Shown here piece after piece: positions 1 through 8,128 of a DNA stretch of 64,000 nt. Made by a program: the position numbers and the translations under genes. Each line of letters begins with the position of its first letter. Position 1 is the stretch's first letter. Under the pieces are notes generated by a model. That model was not told the DNA's origin. It saw only the letters and a list, made by a program, of their open reading frames with translations, and did no database searches. Source of the stretch: CAVVIO01 sp963748095 (lineage in GTDB: Bacteria > Bacteroidota > Bacteroidia > Bacteroidales > UBA10428); NCBI GenBank assembly GCA_963748095.1, contig CAVVIO010000057.1, forward strand, positions 22,210 to 86,209, written 5' to 3'.

Positions 1-146
1 AGTCCCAATGAATTGAATTTATCCTTACGCCAAATATATTGAAAAAATCCACAATGACTACTTAAAGACTGAGATTGTAAAGCCTTTAAAAGTGCATTTA
101 AAGTATTACTTCATCGAAATAAGAACTTTATAAGTTGTGAATTTTT

Positions 147-170
147 AAACCATATGATCTGGTTTTTTTA
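147..170 (+). terminator. Putative intrinsic terminator upstream of the M16 gene
   Basis: A 6-bp stem, AAACCA (147-152) with TGGTTT (160-165), encloses a 7-base loop and runs straight into a T tract. It would end a transcript entering from the left. A 14-codon open stretch in frame 1 at positions 1-42, ending in TGA, could be the tail of that upstream gene, but it is too short to identify. Nothing else is visible in bases 1-238 apart from AT-rich leader sequence. Confidence 0.4.
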
Positions 171-238
171 TAATATTTTTAAAAAAACAATTATATTACA
201 CATAAATTAGTCAACAACTACAACTCAAACCAAACGCC

Positions 239-1732
239 ATGAAAAAATATCGTTTATTTACCATTTTATTTTTATCCATACTCTTTATGACTGGAAACTA
301 TTCATGCAATCGTCAGAATCAAAAAGGTAAATTTACCATCGACTATGAAAAATATACCTTAAACAACGGATTACAGGTTATTCTGCATTCCGATAAATCC
401 GACCCGCTTGTCGCTGTTGCCATTCAGTATCATGTAGGTTCAAGCAGGGAAAAACCGGGAAAAACCGGCTTCGCTCATTTGTTTGAACACATGCTGTTCC
501 AGGCATCTGAAAATGTACCGGAAGACCAGTTTTTTAAAAAAATTCAGGATGCCGGTGGTACTTTGAACGGAGGAACAGGTCCGGATGTTACTACTTATTA
601 CGAAGTTGTACCAAAAAATGCGCTGGAAAAAGTTCTCTGGATGGAATCCGACCGTATGGGTTTTTTTATTAATACCGTGACCCTGAATGCTTTCAATAAT
701 CAGCAAAACGTAGTTATTAACGAGAAAAGACAACGGGTAGATAATCAGCCCTACGGCCATACCTGGTATGTGATAAATAAAAATATCTACAAGGAAGGGC
801 ATCCCTATAACTGGCAGGTGATAGGTGAAATGGAAGATCTTAAGAATGCCACCGTACAGGATGTAAAAGATTTTTACAACCATTTTTACGGACCGAATAA
901 TGCCACCCTGGTAATTGCCGGCGATTTTGATACGGAAGAAGCAAAAGCATGGGTCAATAACTATTTTGGTGAGATTAAAACCAGTGATAATGTGGGAAAC
1001 AGGAAACCCATGACCGTATCACTCGATTCAACCAAACGATTGTATCATGAAGATAACTTTGCCCGGGTACCCGAACTGAATATGGTCTGGCCCACCGTGG
1101 AAGCATACAATAAAGACGCTTATGCACTGGATTTTCTTGCAAAAATATTAGCAGAGGGGAAAAAAGCTCCCCTGTATAAAATACTGGTTAAAGAAAAGGA
1201 CCTGACCTCACGAACATCGGCTTTTAATTATTCAAAAGAACTTTCGGGAGAATTTTATATCCGGATAAGGGCAAACGAAGGACATTCTCTGGACGAAATT
1301 GAAAAAAATATTTTTGAGGCATTTAGTCGTTTCGAAAAAGACGGAATTTCCACCACCGATGTTGAGCGGGTAAAAGCAAAGGCAGAAACCGAATTTTTTA
1401 ATGATATTAACAGCGTTCTCTCTAAATCGTTCCAGTTGGCCCATTACAACACCTTCAAAGGTGATCCCGGATTTATTGAAAAAGATCTTGAAAATATACG
1501 GGCTGTTACCCCGGAAGATGTTATGCGGGTATACAATACCTATGTTAAAGATAAACCTTATGTATTAACCAGTTTTGTACCAAAAGGAAAACCGGGACTG
1601 ATAGCTTTAAATTCGCAGGAAGCCAATGTTGTGGAAGAAAACATCCAGGAAGCAACAAAGATCAGTCAAACAGAAACAGTCCACGGAAGAAGCTATCCGG
1701 AAAACATCATCAAAGATCGACAGGTCAGTTGA
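239..1732 (+). CDS. M16 family zinc metalloprotease, N-terminal half (frameshift-split gene)
   Basis: Insulinase/pitrilysin-type (M16) protease half carrying the metal site. The inverted motif HLFEH is at residues 80-84, and a glutamate about 78 residues later (E162, in NEKRQ) fits the third zinc ligand. The N-terminus is a lipoprotein signal ending at Cys23 (GNYSC), so the product should sit in the periplasm. The domain fold continues to about residue 460, but the last 30 residues look random. The second M16 half follows in the +1 frame with no signal peptide of its own. Bacteroidota commonly encode the two halves as one chain of about 930-950 residues, so I read this as one gene broken near 1660-1700. 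A genuine two-subunit M16B protease, as known in some Proteobacteria, is the alternative. Confidence 0.88.
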   Translation: MKKYRLFTILFLSILFMTGNYSCNRQNQKGKFTIDYEKYTLNNGLQVILHSDKSDPLVAVAIQYHVGSSREKPGKTGFAHLFEHMLFQASENVPEDQFFKKIQDAGGTLNGGTGPDVTTYYEVVPKNALEKVLWMESDRMGFFINTVTLNAFNNQQNVVINEKRQRVDNQPYGHTWYVINKNIYKEGHPYNWQVIGEMEDLKNATVQDVKDFYNHFYGPNNATLVIAGDFDTEEAKAWVNNYFGEIKTSDNVGNRKPMTVSLDSTKRLYHEDNFARVPELNMVWPTVEAYNKDAYALDFLAKILAEGKKAPLYKILVKEKDLTSRTSAFNYSKELSGEFYIRIRANEGHSLDEIEKNIFEAFSRFEKDGISTTDVERVKAKAETEFFNDINSVLSKSFQLAHYNTFKGDPGFIEKDLENIRAVTPEDVMRVYNTYVKDKPYVLTSFVPKGKPGLIALNSQEANVVEENIQEATKISQTETVHGRSYPENIIKDRQVS

Positions 1733-3062
1733 ACCTTCTACAGGTGAGGATCCGGTCATCAACATTCCCGATATATGGAATGAAAGCCTGACAAATGGAT
1801 TAAAAGTATTTGGAATTGAACACACGGAACTTCCAATGGTACGTTTCGAGATTACCTTTGACGGAGGATTATTACTGGATGATCCGGCAAAACCGGGAGT
1901 AGCCAATTTAATTTCGGATATGATGATGGAAGGAACCAAAAATAAAACGCCGGAAGAACTGGAAGAAGAAATAGAGTTATTGGGCGCGGAATTTCACATG
2001 TACACAGCACGTGAGGAAATTATTCTTACGGTTAATACCTTATCCCGGAATTACGAAAAAGCACTGAAACTGGCAGAAGAAATTATACTGGAACCCCGTT
2101 GGGATGAAGAACAATTTGAATTGGCAAAAACCCGAACCATTAATTCCATCCGACAGCGATCGGCTGATCCGAATCATTTAGCATATACTACTTTCAACAA
2201 ACTCGCTTATGGAAAAGATCACATCTTTGCCAATTTCACAATGGGTAACGAGCAATCTGTAAATTCGATTACCCTCGAAGACTTAAAGACATACTATAAC
2301 AAGAATATGGCACCGAATATCTCATGTTTTCACATTGCAGGTGATGTAACAAAAGAAGAAGTGCTTAATTCATTAAAATCGTTGGAAAGCAAGTGGCAGT
2401 CCAGGGATGTTGAATTTCCCGTTTACAAAACCCCCTCAGGGCCGGAAAATTCAAAAATTTATTTTGTAGATGTTCCCGGGGCCAAACAATCAGTAATTTA
2501 CATTGGATATCTTGCCCTTTCACGTGATAATCCTGAATTTTATGCAACTACAGTGATGAACTATAAACTGGGCGGTTCCTTTAACGGTATCCTCAACCTG
2601 ATTCTGCGTGAAGAAAAGGGATATACCTATGGAGCCCGTTCGAACTTCTCGGAATTGAAAGAAAAGGGAGCCTTTATTGCATCAGCAAGTGTACAATCAG
2701 GTGCAACTCTCGAATCCGCTCAGATTTTCAGGGATGAAATGAAAAAATACCGGGAAGGCTTAAGTCCGGAAGATTTTAAGTTCACAAAAAACGCTTTGAT
2801 AAAATCGAATGCACGAAGGTTTGAAACACTTTATTCTCTGACTGGTCTGCTGAAATCCATCAGTAAATACAATCTACCGACAGATTATATCAAACAGGAA
2901 GAAGAAATCATCAGGAATATGACTCCTGAAAAGCACCAGGAGCTGGCACAAAAATACATTAACCCGGATAAAATGATCTATGTAATTGTTGGCGATGCAG
3001 CAACCCAGTTAGAACCCCTGGAAAAACTGGGATATGGAAAACCAGTAATCGTAAAGGATTAA
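1626..3062 (+). CDS. M16 family peptidase, C-terminal half (non-metal-binding, R/Y pair)
   Basis: Second half of an M16 protease. It lacks HxxEH but has the arginine/tyrosine signature that positions substrate in the partner domain (R328 and Y333 in LREEKGYTYG). The open frame starts inside the upstream gene and overlaps it by 107 bases in the +1 frame. Residues 1-30 are a basic, low-complexity stretch that looks like out-of-frame translation. Recognisable sequence begins around residue 31 (SKIDRSVEPSTGEDP), which reads as the linker of a single-chain M16 protein. There is no start-proximal RBS and no signal peptide, which a separately translated periplasmic subunit would need. The family assignment is firm. 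Whether this is an independent protein is doubtful. Confidence 0.82.
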   Translation: MLWKKTSRKQQRSVKQKQSTEEAIRKTSSKIDRSVEPSTGEDPVINIPDIWNESLTNGLKVFGIEHTELPMVRFEITFDGGLLLDDPAKPGVANLISDMMMEGTKNKTPEELEEEIELLGAEFHMYTAREEIILTVNTLSRNYEKALKLAEEIILEPRWDEEQFELAKTRTINSIRQRSADPNHLAYTTFNKLAYGKDHIFANFTMGNEQSVNSITLEDLKTYYNKNMAPNISCFHIAGDVTKEEVLNSLKSLESKWQSRDVEFPVYKTPSGPENSKIYFVDVPGAKQSVIYIGYLALSRDNPEFYATTVMNYKLGGSFNGILNLILREEKGYTYGARSNFSELKEKGAFIASASVQSGATLESAQIFRDEMKKYREGLSPEDFKFTKNALIKSNARRFETLYSLTGLLKSISKYNLPTDYIKQEEEIIRNMTPEKHQELAQKYINPDKMIYVIVGDAATQLEPLEKLGYGKPVIVKD

Positions 3063-3077
3063 CCGAAGCAATTTGGC

Positions 3078-3186
3078 GTAAGCGGTCTGACGGTTCCGGT
3101 TCTTCTTTACGAATGAGGTCTATTATTAAGAAAGACCTTCATTAACACATTGTATTTCCCCTGTTAGCAACCGTCTGACCGCTTAC
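3078..3186. repeat. 109-bp nested inverted repeat between convergent genes
   Basis: An 18-bp perfect inverted repeat, GTAAGCGGTCTGACGGTT at 3078-3095 and its complement at 3169-3186, bounds a 73-base interior. The interior has its own near-perfect hairpin (AATGAGGTCT near 3112, AGACCTTCATT near 3132-3142). It lies between the 3' ends of the M16 gene and the feo operon. It could be a two-way terminator or a small MITE-like element; no flanking target duplication is visible. Confidence 0.6.
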
Positions 3187-3240
3187 ACTCTCATCTTAAG
3201 AAAGAGCCTCTTGTTTTTTGGTTAATGATTTAAGATAAAT

Positions 3241-3465
3241 TCAATTTTTACTTATCATTAAAGAATCCTGAATTTTCGGATGTTTTACCGGATGATATCT
3301 GATCCCCGAATCGATCTCTTTTAAATTACAGTCGTGGCATCCGCCACTACTGCAGCAATCACCTCCGCTATTTTGTTTTGTAGGGACAAACAATCTGACT
3401 GTCCGATAAACAATAACAGCTAAAGCTGCGAAAATGGATAAATATGTCAGAATATCCTGTATCAT
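3241..3465 (-). CDS. FeoB-associated Cys-rich membrane protein
   Basis: Small 74-residue protein of the FeoB-associated Cys-rich family, found with Feo systems in Bacteroidota and Firmicutes. One membrane helix at about residues 5-21 is followed by a cysteine cluster (C37, C38, C43, C46 in GGDCCSSGGCHDC). These cysteines are proposed to help hand on or hold Fe(II) at the FeoB exit, but the role is not well established. It starts 11 bases after the feoB stop and is surely cotranscribed with it. Length and arrangement match the family. Confidence 0.88.
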   Translation of the reverse strand: MIQDILTYLSIFAALAVIVYRTVRLFVPTKQNSGGDCCSSGGCHDCNLKEIDSGIRYHPVKHPKIQDSLMISKN

Positions 3466-3476
3466 GATTTCCTTTT

Positions 3477-5984
3477 TTAAATAAACAAACTACCCACCTG
3501 GTAGACGATCAATGACAATAACCACGCTAATCCGGTAGTGTAAAAAATAGTAAATAGTGCCCATTTCCAGCTTCCCGATTCCTTGTTGATAGCTGCAATA
3601 ACGGCAACACAAGGAAAATAGACAAGTATAAACACCAGATAGGAAAGAGTTGCCAGCGGATTAAATACCTGCTGACCGGCCTGGCTTCCATCAGAATACC
3701 TGGCTTGTTGAAGTTTTGCCGGCAATGTTCCCGAAACCCTGTTTCCTGCGTCTGCCTGGTATAAAACACCCAGTGTACTGACAACAATTTCTTTAGCGGC
3801 AACTCCTGAAAGCAGACTGACACCCATGCGCCAGTCGAATCCCAGCGGATGCAAAACCGGTTCAACAAACTTTCCGATCCTGCCAATATAGGATTTTTCC
3901 TGTTTTTCAGCCTGTTTCTCGAGTTTCAGTGAATATATCTGCTGTTTTATTTCCTGAATTTTGATCTTATTGGAACTTTCCTGAATGCCAGGGGTATTTA
4001 ATAATGTCTTTTGCTTAAAGATTGCGGCATCATAATCGCGTGAATAATCCACTTTCAAAGGATAATGTCCCAATGCCCAAACTATAATAGAAGCCAGAAG
4101 AATGACTCCGCCCATCTTTTTCAGATATTGAGATGCCTTATGCCACATATGTTTAAAAATGGACCGCAGGGTTGGCATGCGATAAGGAGGCAATTCCATA
4201 ACAAATGGCATATCTTCTCCCTTAAACAAGGTCTTTTTTAAAACAACAGCCATCGTTATCGCCAGCAATATTCCAAGAAAATAAAGTGAAAATAACAAAG
4301 ATGCCTGGTGCTTCGGAAAAATCGCTCCGATTAACAGGAGGTATACCGGTAAACGGGCACTACACGACATAAACGGATTAATAAGCATGGTCATCAGCCG
4401 GTTCTTTCGGTTTTCGATGGTACGGGTAGCCATAATTGCCGGTACATTACACCCGAAACCCATCACAAGCGGAATAAATGATTTTCCGTGTAACCCGATC
4501 TTGTGCATCAGCCGGTCCATGATAAACACCACCCGTGCCATGTAACCTGTATCTTCCATAAAAGATATAAACAGGAAAAGGATCAGAATATTAGGAAGGA
4601 AGACAATCACCCCTCCCACTCCTGCAACGATTCCATCGGTTAGCAGTTCTTTAAAAGACCCGGCAGGCATGGTTTGAACCAGCCAGTTGTTTAAAGCATT
4701 TACTCCCGATTCGATCCAGTTCATTGGATAATTCCCTAAAATAAAAGTGGAGCTGAACATCACCCACATAAACAATATGAAAACGGGAAAACCGAACAAC
4801 TTATGAGTTAAAAAAGTATCCAGTACATCGGTTGTGGCGCGCCGCGTAACAGCCCCTGCGATAAACGTTTCTTTAAGCGCTCCGGCAATAAATCCGTACC
4901 TTGCATCTGTTATTAGTGTTTCGGAATCTTCGTTATAAAGTATTTCCAGTCGCGATATTTCAGATTTGACGATTCGGTTGATCTCTTTAAAATCGGGATA
5001 ATTAATAATGAACCGCAATACGTGATTGTCCTTTTCAAGCAGTTTTATTGCCAAAAAACGGGAAGAAACTTTATCGGCAATATTAAAATTTGACTGAATT
5101 TCAATTTTCTCCTGAATCTCCCTGATCGATGACTCTATCTCTGTTCCGTAACTGATATGAATATGACGGGTTAACGGCTCCTGATCGTTGAATACATTTG
5201 TAACCTTATCGAACAACTCTTTAATTCCGCCTCCCCTTGCACCCACAGTAGGAACAATTGGAATCCCGATCATCTTACCAAGCTTCAAAAAATCCAGTTC
5301 GTCTTTTTTACCCTGAAGTTCGTCGTACATATTAAGGCCTATAACAACCTTCACTCCCATGTCGATAAGCTGGGAAGAAAGATAAAGGTTTCGTTCCAGG
5401 TTAGATGCATCAATAATATTGACTACCACGTCGGGCCTGCGATCGATAATAAAATCACGCACATAAAGCTCTTCAGGGGAATAAGCCGATAAGGAATAGG
5501 TACCCGGCAGATCGGCAATATTAAAGGTATACCCATTTTGCTTAAAGGTGGCTGTTTTCGATTCTACCGTAACACCGCTGTAGTTTCCTACCCTTTCACG
5601 CGAATGACTGGCATAATTAAAAATAGTGGTTTTTCCTGCATTCGGATTGCCCACCATAGCTACATTTATTATTTTCCCATGTTCTCTGGTAATAGGCGAT
5701 ATTAACTGCTCTTCGGTAAATACGCCGTTGAAAGAATTTTGTCCCAGAACAGTAACATTGCCGTCTGTCAATACTTCAATAAGGGATGCTTCGCTCCTTC
5801 GCAAAGTAAGGTTATATCCCATAATGTTGTATTCGATCGGATCTTTCAATGGAGCATTTTTTATTACTTTCACTTCCTTTCCTTTAACAAAACCCATCTC
5901 AGTAATCCTTTTCCGAAAGGCTCCGCGCCCCATTACTTTGGTTATTACACCTGACTCATCCGTTGCTAAATCCGACAATCGCAT
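3477..5984 (-). CDS. feoB: FeoA-FeoB fusion, ferrous iron transporter
   Basis: Fe(II) uptake permease of the inner membrane with an SH3-like FeoA domain fused at residues 1-72, then a G-protein domain and a gated permease. G-motifs visible: GNPNAGKT (112-119, P-loop), DLPG (158-161, switch II) and NMYD (218-221, guanine-specificity site, NxxD form). The C-terminal part has the usual series of membrane helices with two Gate-type segments and a charged, probably helical insertion near residues 655-700. At 835 residues it is typical for Bacteroidota FeoAB fusions. No frame break is seen. The Cys-rich FeoB-associated gene follows at once. An imperfect dyad lies upstream at 6040-6067 and may be an operator. 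Confidence 0.96.
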   Translation of the reverse strand: MRLSDLATDESGVITKVMGRGAFRKRITEMGFVKGKEVKVIKNAPLKDPIEYNIMGYNLTLRRSEASLIEVLTDGNVTVLGQNSFNGVFTEEQLISPITREHGKIINVAMVGNPNAGKTTIFNYASHSRERVGNYSGVTVESKTATFKQNGYTFNIADLPGTYSLSAYSPEELYVRDFIIDRRPDVVVNIIDASNLERNLYLSSQLIDMGVKVVIGLNMYDELQGKKDELDFLKLGKMIGIPIVPTVGARGGGIKELFDKVTNVFNDQEPLTRHIHISYGTEIESSIREIQEKIEIQSNFNIADKVSSRFLAIKLLEKDNHVLRFIINYPDFKEINRIVKSEISRLEILYNEDSETLITDARYGFIAGALKETFIAGAVTRRATTDVLDTFLTHKLFGFPVFILFMWVMFSSTFILGNYPMNWIESGVNALNNWLVQTMPAGSFKELLTDGIVAGVGGVIVFLPNILILFLFISFMEDTGYMARVVFIMDRLMHKIGLHGKSFIPLVMGFGCNVPAIMATRTIENRKNRLMTMLINPFMSCSARLPVYLLLIGAIFPKHQASLLFSLYFLGILLAITMAVVLKKTLFKGEDMPFVMELPPYRMPTLRSIFKHMWHKASQYLKKMGGVILLASIIVWALGHYPLKVDYSRDYDAAIFKQKTLLNTPGIQESSNKIKIQEIKQQIYSLKLEKQAEKQEKSYIGRIGKFVEPVLHPLGFDWRMGVSLLSGVAAKEIVVSTLGVLYQADAGNRVSGTLPAKLQQARYSDGSQAGQQVFNPLATLSYLVFILVYFPCVAVIAAINKESGSWKWALFTIFYTTGLAWLLSLIVYQVGSLFI

Positions 5985-6039
5985 CTCCCCTGCTTTCTTT
6001 TAAGAAATTTTAACAATTTTAGCACATTAAAAATGTACA

Positions 6040-6067
6040 GGCAATACCAATTTTTAGGTATATTGCC
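6040..6067. promoter_or_regulatory. Imperfect dyad in the feoAB upstream region (possible operator)
   Basis: GGCAATACC at 6040-6048 pairs with GGTATATTGCC at 6057-6067 (two extra bases in the right arm). It is centred about 70 bases upstream of the feoAB start, in the AT-rich spacer between feoAB and the divergent gene at 6191. It does not resemble a classical Fur box. A role in iron or metal control is a guess from position only. Confidence 0.3.
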
Positions 6068-6190
6068 ATATAATAATTTATTTTTATTTATTCTTTTTTT
6101 AGTTATTTTTTTGATTGGTATTTACTTTAAATTTTCTTATATTTAATTATAGAGAATCAAAAAAAAAATATCGATCACAAATTTTGAAAA

Positions 6191-6931
6191 GTGGGAGATA
6201 ACATTTACGATAAAATACAAGAGATGTTTGGGCTGGGAGGTAATAACCTGAATATTCTTGAAGAACAGATCGACGTGGATTTGCAGATGGAATATTACGA
6301 ATATTCAAAAAATCAGCACAAAGAAGTCGATGAGAAAGAGATTATTGAGAAAAAAGATTCCATTTTCGAAAACAAAATTTCTCTTGAAGATAAAAAAAAC
6401 TTGTTAGTCCAGTTAGCTTCAATAGAAAATATTGAAGCATACCGTACAATTGAAAAATACCTGAAACATCCCAACCAGAATTTGCATGACTGGGCTAAAT
6501 TAGCCTACCAGGAAAGCAGGATGTTGCTGGAAAGCAAATTATTGGACGAAAATCAAATTCTTATTTCCACAGGTCTTGGCGGAAAAGGATTAAAACTCAG
6601 GTATTTTGTTGTATTTTACACCAAAAACGGGCAACTTTTTTCCAATCTGCAGCGAAAAATTCTTAAAAGCGAACTGGAATATGCATTACGCAAGTGTTAT
6701 TCTGAAATGGAAGTTCTCGAATTTGAGGATAATCTTGTTTCTCTTTTATGTATCATTCCACTCAATGTTTCGATTCAGGATCTATTTTTAAAAGTGCTTC
6801 ATGAATGTAACCAGTTCGGTAACTTTTTAGATGAAAATTATATCATCACCAATGTTAAACGTTTCAGTTTTCCCGAAATCAGAGAATTTCTTGTTCAAAT
6901 GGAAAACGGGGAAGATTTCGAATTGGAATAA
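6191..6931 (+). CDS. Conserved hypothetical protein with N-terminal helical repeats
   Basis: A 246-residue soluble protein I cannot name with certainty. It has no signal peptide or membrane segment. Residues about 60-115 (KNLLVQLASIENIEAYRTIE, then a LHDWAKLA segment) look like HEAT-type alpha-helical repeats. The remainder is mixed alpha/beta with LRYFVVFYT and LVSLLCIIPL strands, and the C-terminus is acidic. The start used is GTG at 6191; an ATG at codon 12 (MFGLGG) is an alternative, and no clear RBS supports either. It is divergent from feoAB and 92 bases ahead of the thiamine-binding gene. It looks like a lineage-conserved cytoplasmic protein, but no function can be inferred. Confidence 0.75.
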   Translation: MGDNIYDKIQEMFGLGGNNLNILEEQIDVDLQMEYYEYSKNQHKEVDEKEIIEKKDSIFENKISLEDKKNLLVQLASIENIEAYRTIEKYLKHPNQNLHDWAKLAYQESRMLLESKLLDENQILISTGLGGKGLKLRYFVVFYTKNGQLFSNLQRKILKSELEYALRKCYSEMEVLEFEDNLVSLLCIIPLNVSIQDLFLKVLHECNQFGNFLDENYIITNVKRFSFPEIREFLVQMENGEDFELE

Positions 6932-6970
6932 ATAACAATCCTTACCTCTTTCTGATATATTTAGTATAAT

Positions 6971-7000
6971 AAAGGTAAACACAATACCTTAGTTACCTTT
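6971..7000. promoter_or_regulatory. Dyad upstream of the thiamine-binding protein gene
   Basis: AAAGGTAA (6971-6978) and TTACCTTT (6993-7000) form an 8-bp perfect inverted repeat with a 14-base interior, 23 bases before the ATG at 7024. It may be the end of the preceding transcript (a weak AT-rich run follows) or an operator for the next gene. No TPP riboswitch motif is present. Confidence 0.3.
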
Positions 7001-7023
7001 AAAATAATTTAAAATTTTCATTT

Positions 7024-7317
7024 ATGCAATATAATGTAAACGTAGCCCTTCAAATCCTCCCCTGGTCAGCTACAAAAGAAACTTACGATATCGTTGATCA
7101 GGCGATAAAAGTTATTCACGATTCGGGAATTAAATACAGGGTGTGCCCATTCGAAACAATAATGGAAGGTGAATACAAAGTTATCATGAAAATTGTGGAA
7201 AACGTACTGGATACCTGTCTGCAATACGGAAGTGACAATATACTTTCTAATCTGAAAATTCAGGTCAGCAAGGATAAGAATGTAACAATAGAAGATAAAA
7301 TGGCTAAATATGATTAA
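7024..7317 (+). CDS. Thiamine-binding protein, MTH1187/YkoF-like (DUF77)
   Basis: A 97-residue single-domain protein of the MTH1187/DUF77 family, a ferredoxin-like fold that forms tetramers and binds thiamine or related pyrimidines. Family hallmarks visible are the opening beta-strand VNVALQILPW, the segment YDIVDQAIKVI with DSGIKYRVCPFETIMEGEY, and the closing KIQVSKD strand. Length is normal. It stands alone between a possible operator dyad and a strong two-way terminator at 7326-7351. It probably buffers or senses thiamine in the cytoplasm, but no thiamine genes are nearby to confirm that. Confidence 0.85.
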   Translation: MQYNVNVALQILPWSATKETYDIVDQAIKVIHDSGIKYRVCPFETIMEGEYKVIMKIVENVLDTCLQYGSDNILSNLKIQVSKDKNVTIEDKMAKYD

Positions 7318-7321
7318 ACAC

Positions 7322-7352
7322 AAAAAAAACGGATAAACGATTATCCGTTTTT
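7322..7352. terminator. Bidirectional intrinsic terminator
   Basis: AAAACGGATAA (7326-7336) and TTATCCGTTTT (7341-7351) form an 11-bp perfect stem with a 4-base loop. It has A-rich and T-rich flanks on both sides, so it can stop both converging transcripts (thiamine-binding gene and DUF3276 gene). Confidence 0.85.
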
Positions 7353-7357
7353 AAAGT

Positions 7358-7759
7358 TTAACTTTGCTCGTTTGAGTTCGATCCGGTGGTCTCCACATTC
7401 TCCAAATCTTCAAACTCCACATTTGTGTAGTCCTCGGTAGTTACATTATTAAAATGTTCCTCGTTAATCATTTCAGGTTTTCCAGATTTGATAAAATCAA
7501 ACGACTCCAATAATAAATCCATAAATTTATCAAAGTCCTCCCTATAAAGGTACATTTTGTGTTTTTCATAGAAAAACTGCCCACTTTTGTTGTAGCGCTT
7601 TTTACTTTCGGTGATAGTGAGAAAATAATCATTTTTGCGAGTTATTTTAACATCGAAAAAGTAAGTTCTTTTCCCAGCCCTTAAGACTTTTGAAAAAATC
7701 TCCTCCCGTTCGAAATTACCAACTCCATCTTGTTTTTCAATTCCTTCTTCCATCATAAC
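7358..7759 (-). CDS. DUF3276 PUR-alpha-like nucleic-acid-binding protein
   Basis: Small PUR-domain protein (DUF3276) typical of Bacteroidota and spirochaetes; the Borrelia relative BpuR binds DNA and RNA. The PUR repeat is visible as REEIFSKVLRAGKRTYFFDV, then ITESKKRY and MYLYREDFDKFMDLL, followed by an acidic tail, as in the family. The open frame extends to a TTG at 7792, but I choose the ATG pair at 7759/7756 (MMEEG). A TACATTTG element at 7785-7778 fits the Bacteroidota -7 box and would put the transcript start near 7771, inside the longer frame. It probably acts as a general single-strand nucleic-acid binder or regulator in the cytoplasm. Confidence 0.88.
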   Translation of the reverse strand, partial: VMMEEGIEKQDGVGNFEREEIFSKVLRAGKRTYFFDVKITRKNDYFLTITESKKRYNKSGQFFYEKHKMYLYREDFDKFMDLLLESFDFIKSGKPEMINEEHFNNVTTEDYTNVEFEDLENVETTGSNSNEQS

Positions 7760-7777
7760 GTTTAGATTTAGTACAGT

Positions 7778-7785
7778 CAAATGTA
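7778..7785 (-). promoter_or_regulatory. Putative -7 box (TAnnTTTG) for the DUF3276 gene
   Basis: TACATTTG on the minus strand matches the Bacteroidota sigma-factor -7 consensus. A TTTTTG about 23 bases upstream could serve as the -33 element, a slightly long spacing. It supports the internal ATG start of the downstream gene. Confidence 0.35.
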
Positions 7786-8035
7786 TATTCAAAAATAAAA
7801 AAATTTTTCAAAAACTATAAATTCATGCAACTTTTATTGAAAAATTCTAATAATTAATTGGTTAATATGTCTAACAATCCCTTTTGCAGTAGGATTTTTC
7901 ATTTTCGAATACAATAAAATATTTTTTGTATAAATATGCATCTAAATAGTATACAGATATTTGAAAGATACGTAAAATATTTTTTCATTAAACTACAGGC
8001 CTCATAATTATTTTTTAAATTATTTTATAGGAGTA

Positions 8036-8066
8036 TTGTTATATTTAAGAAAATGGCGTTTATTTG
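8036..8066 (+). promoter_or_regulatory. Putative Bacteroidota promoter for nusB
   Basis: TTG at 8036-8038, a 20-base spacer, then TTTATTTG at 8059-8066 (one mismatch to TAnnTTTG). Transcription would start near 8073, leaving a leader of about 55 bases before the ATG at 8129. This argues against a longer NusB starting at the TTG at 8036, which would itself be the -33 element. Confidence 0.4.
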
Positions 8067-8128
8067 CACTTCCATTTCAAACACCTGCAAATAGGATTAA
8101 TTGTAAATTTAAAGGGTTCTTTAACAGC

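Noticed and set aside
1626..1735. Programmed +1 frameshift in the M16 gene
   Set aside because: No slippery codon run with an adjacent stop or stimulator is visible at the overlap. The other breaks in the window suggest a general sequence error or mutation instead.
6932..7023. TPP riboswitch before the thiamine-binding protein gene
   Set aside because: The 92-base spacer lacks the conserved CTGAGA and related motifs. Only a simple dyad is present.
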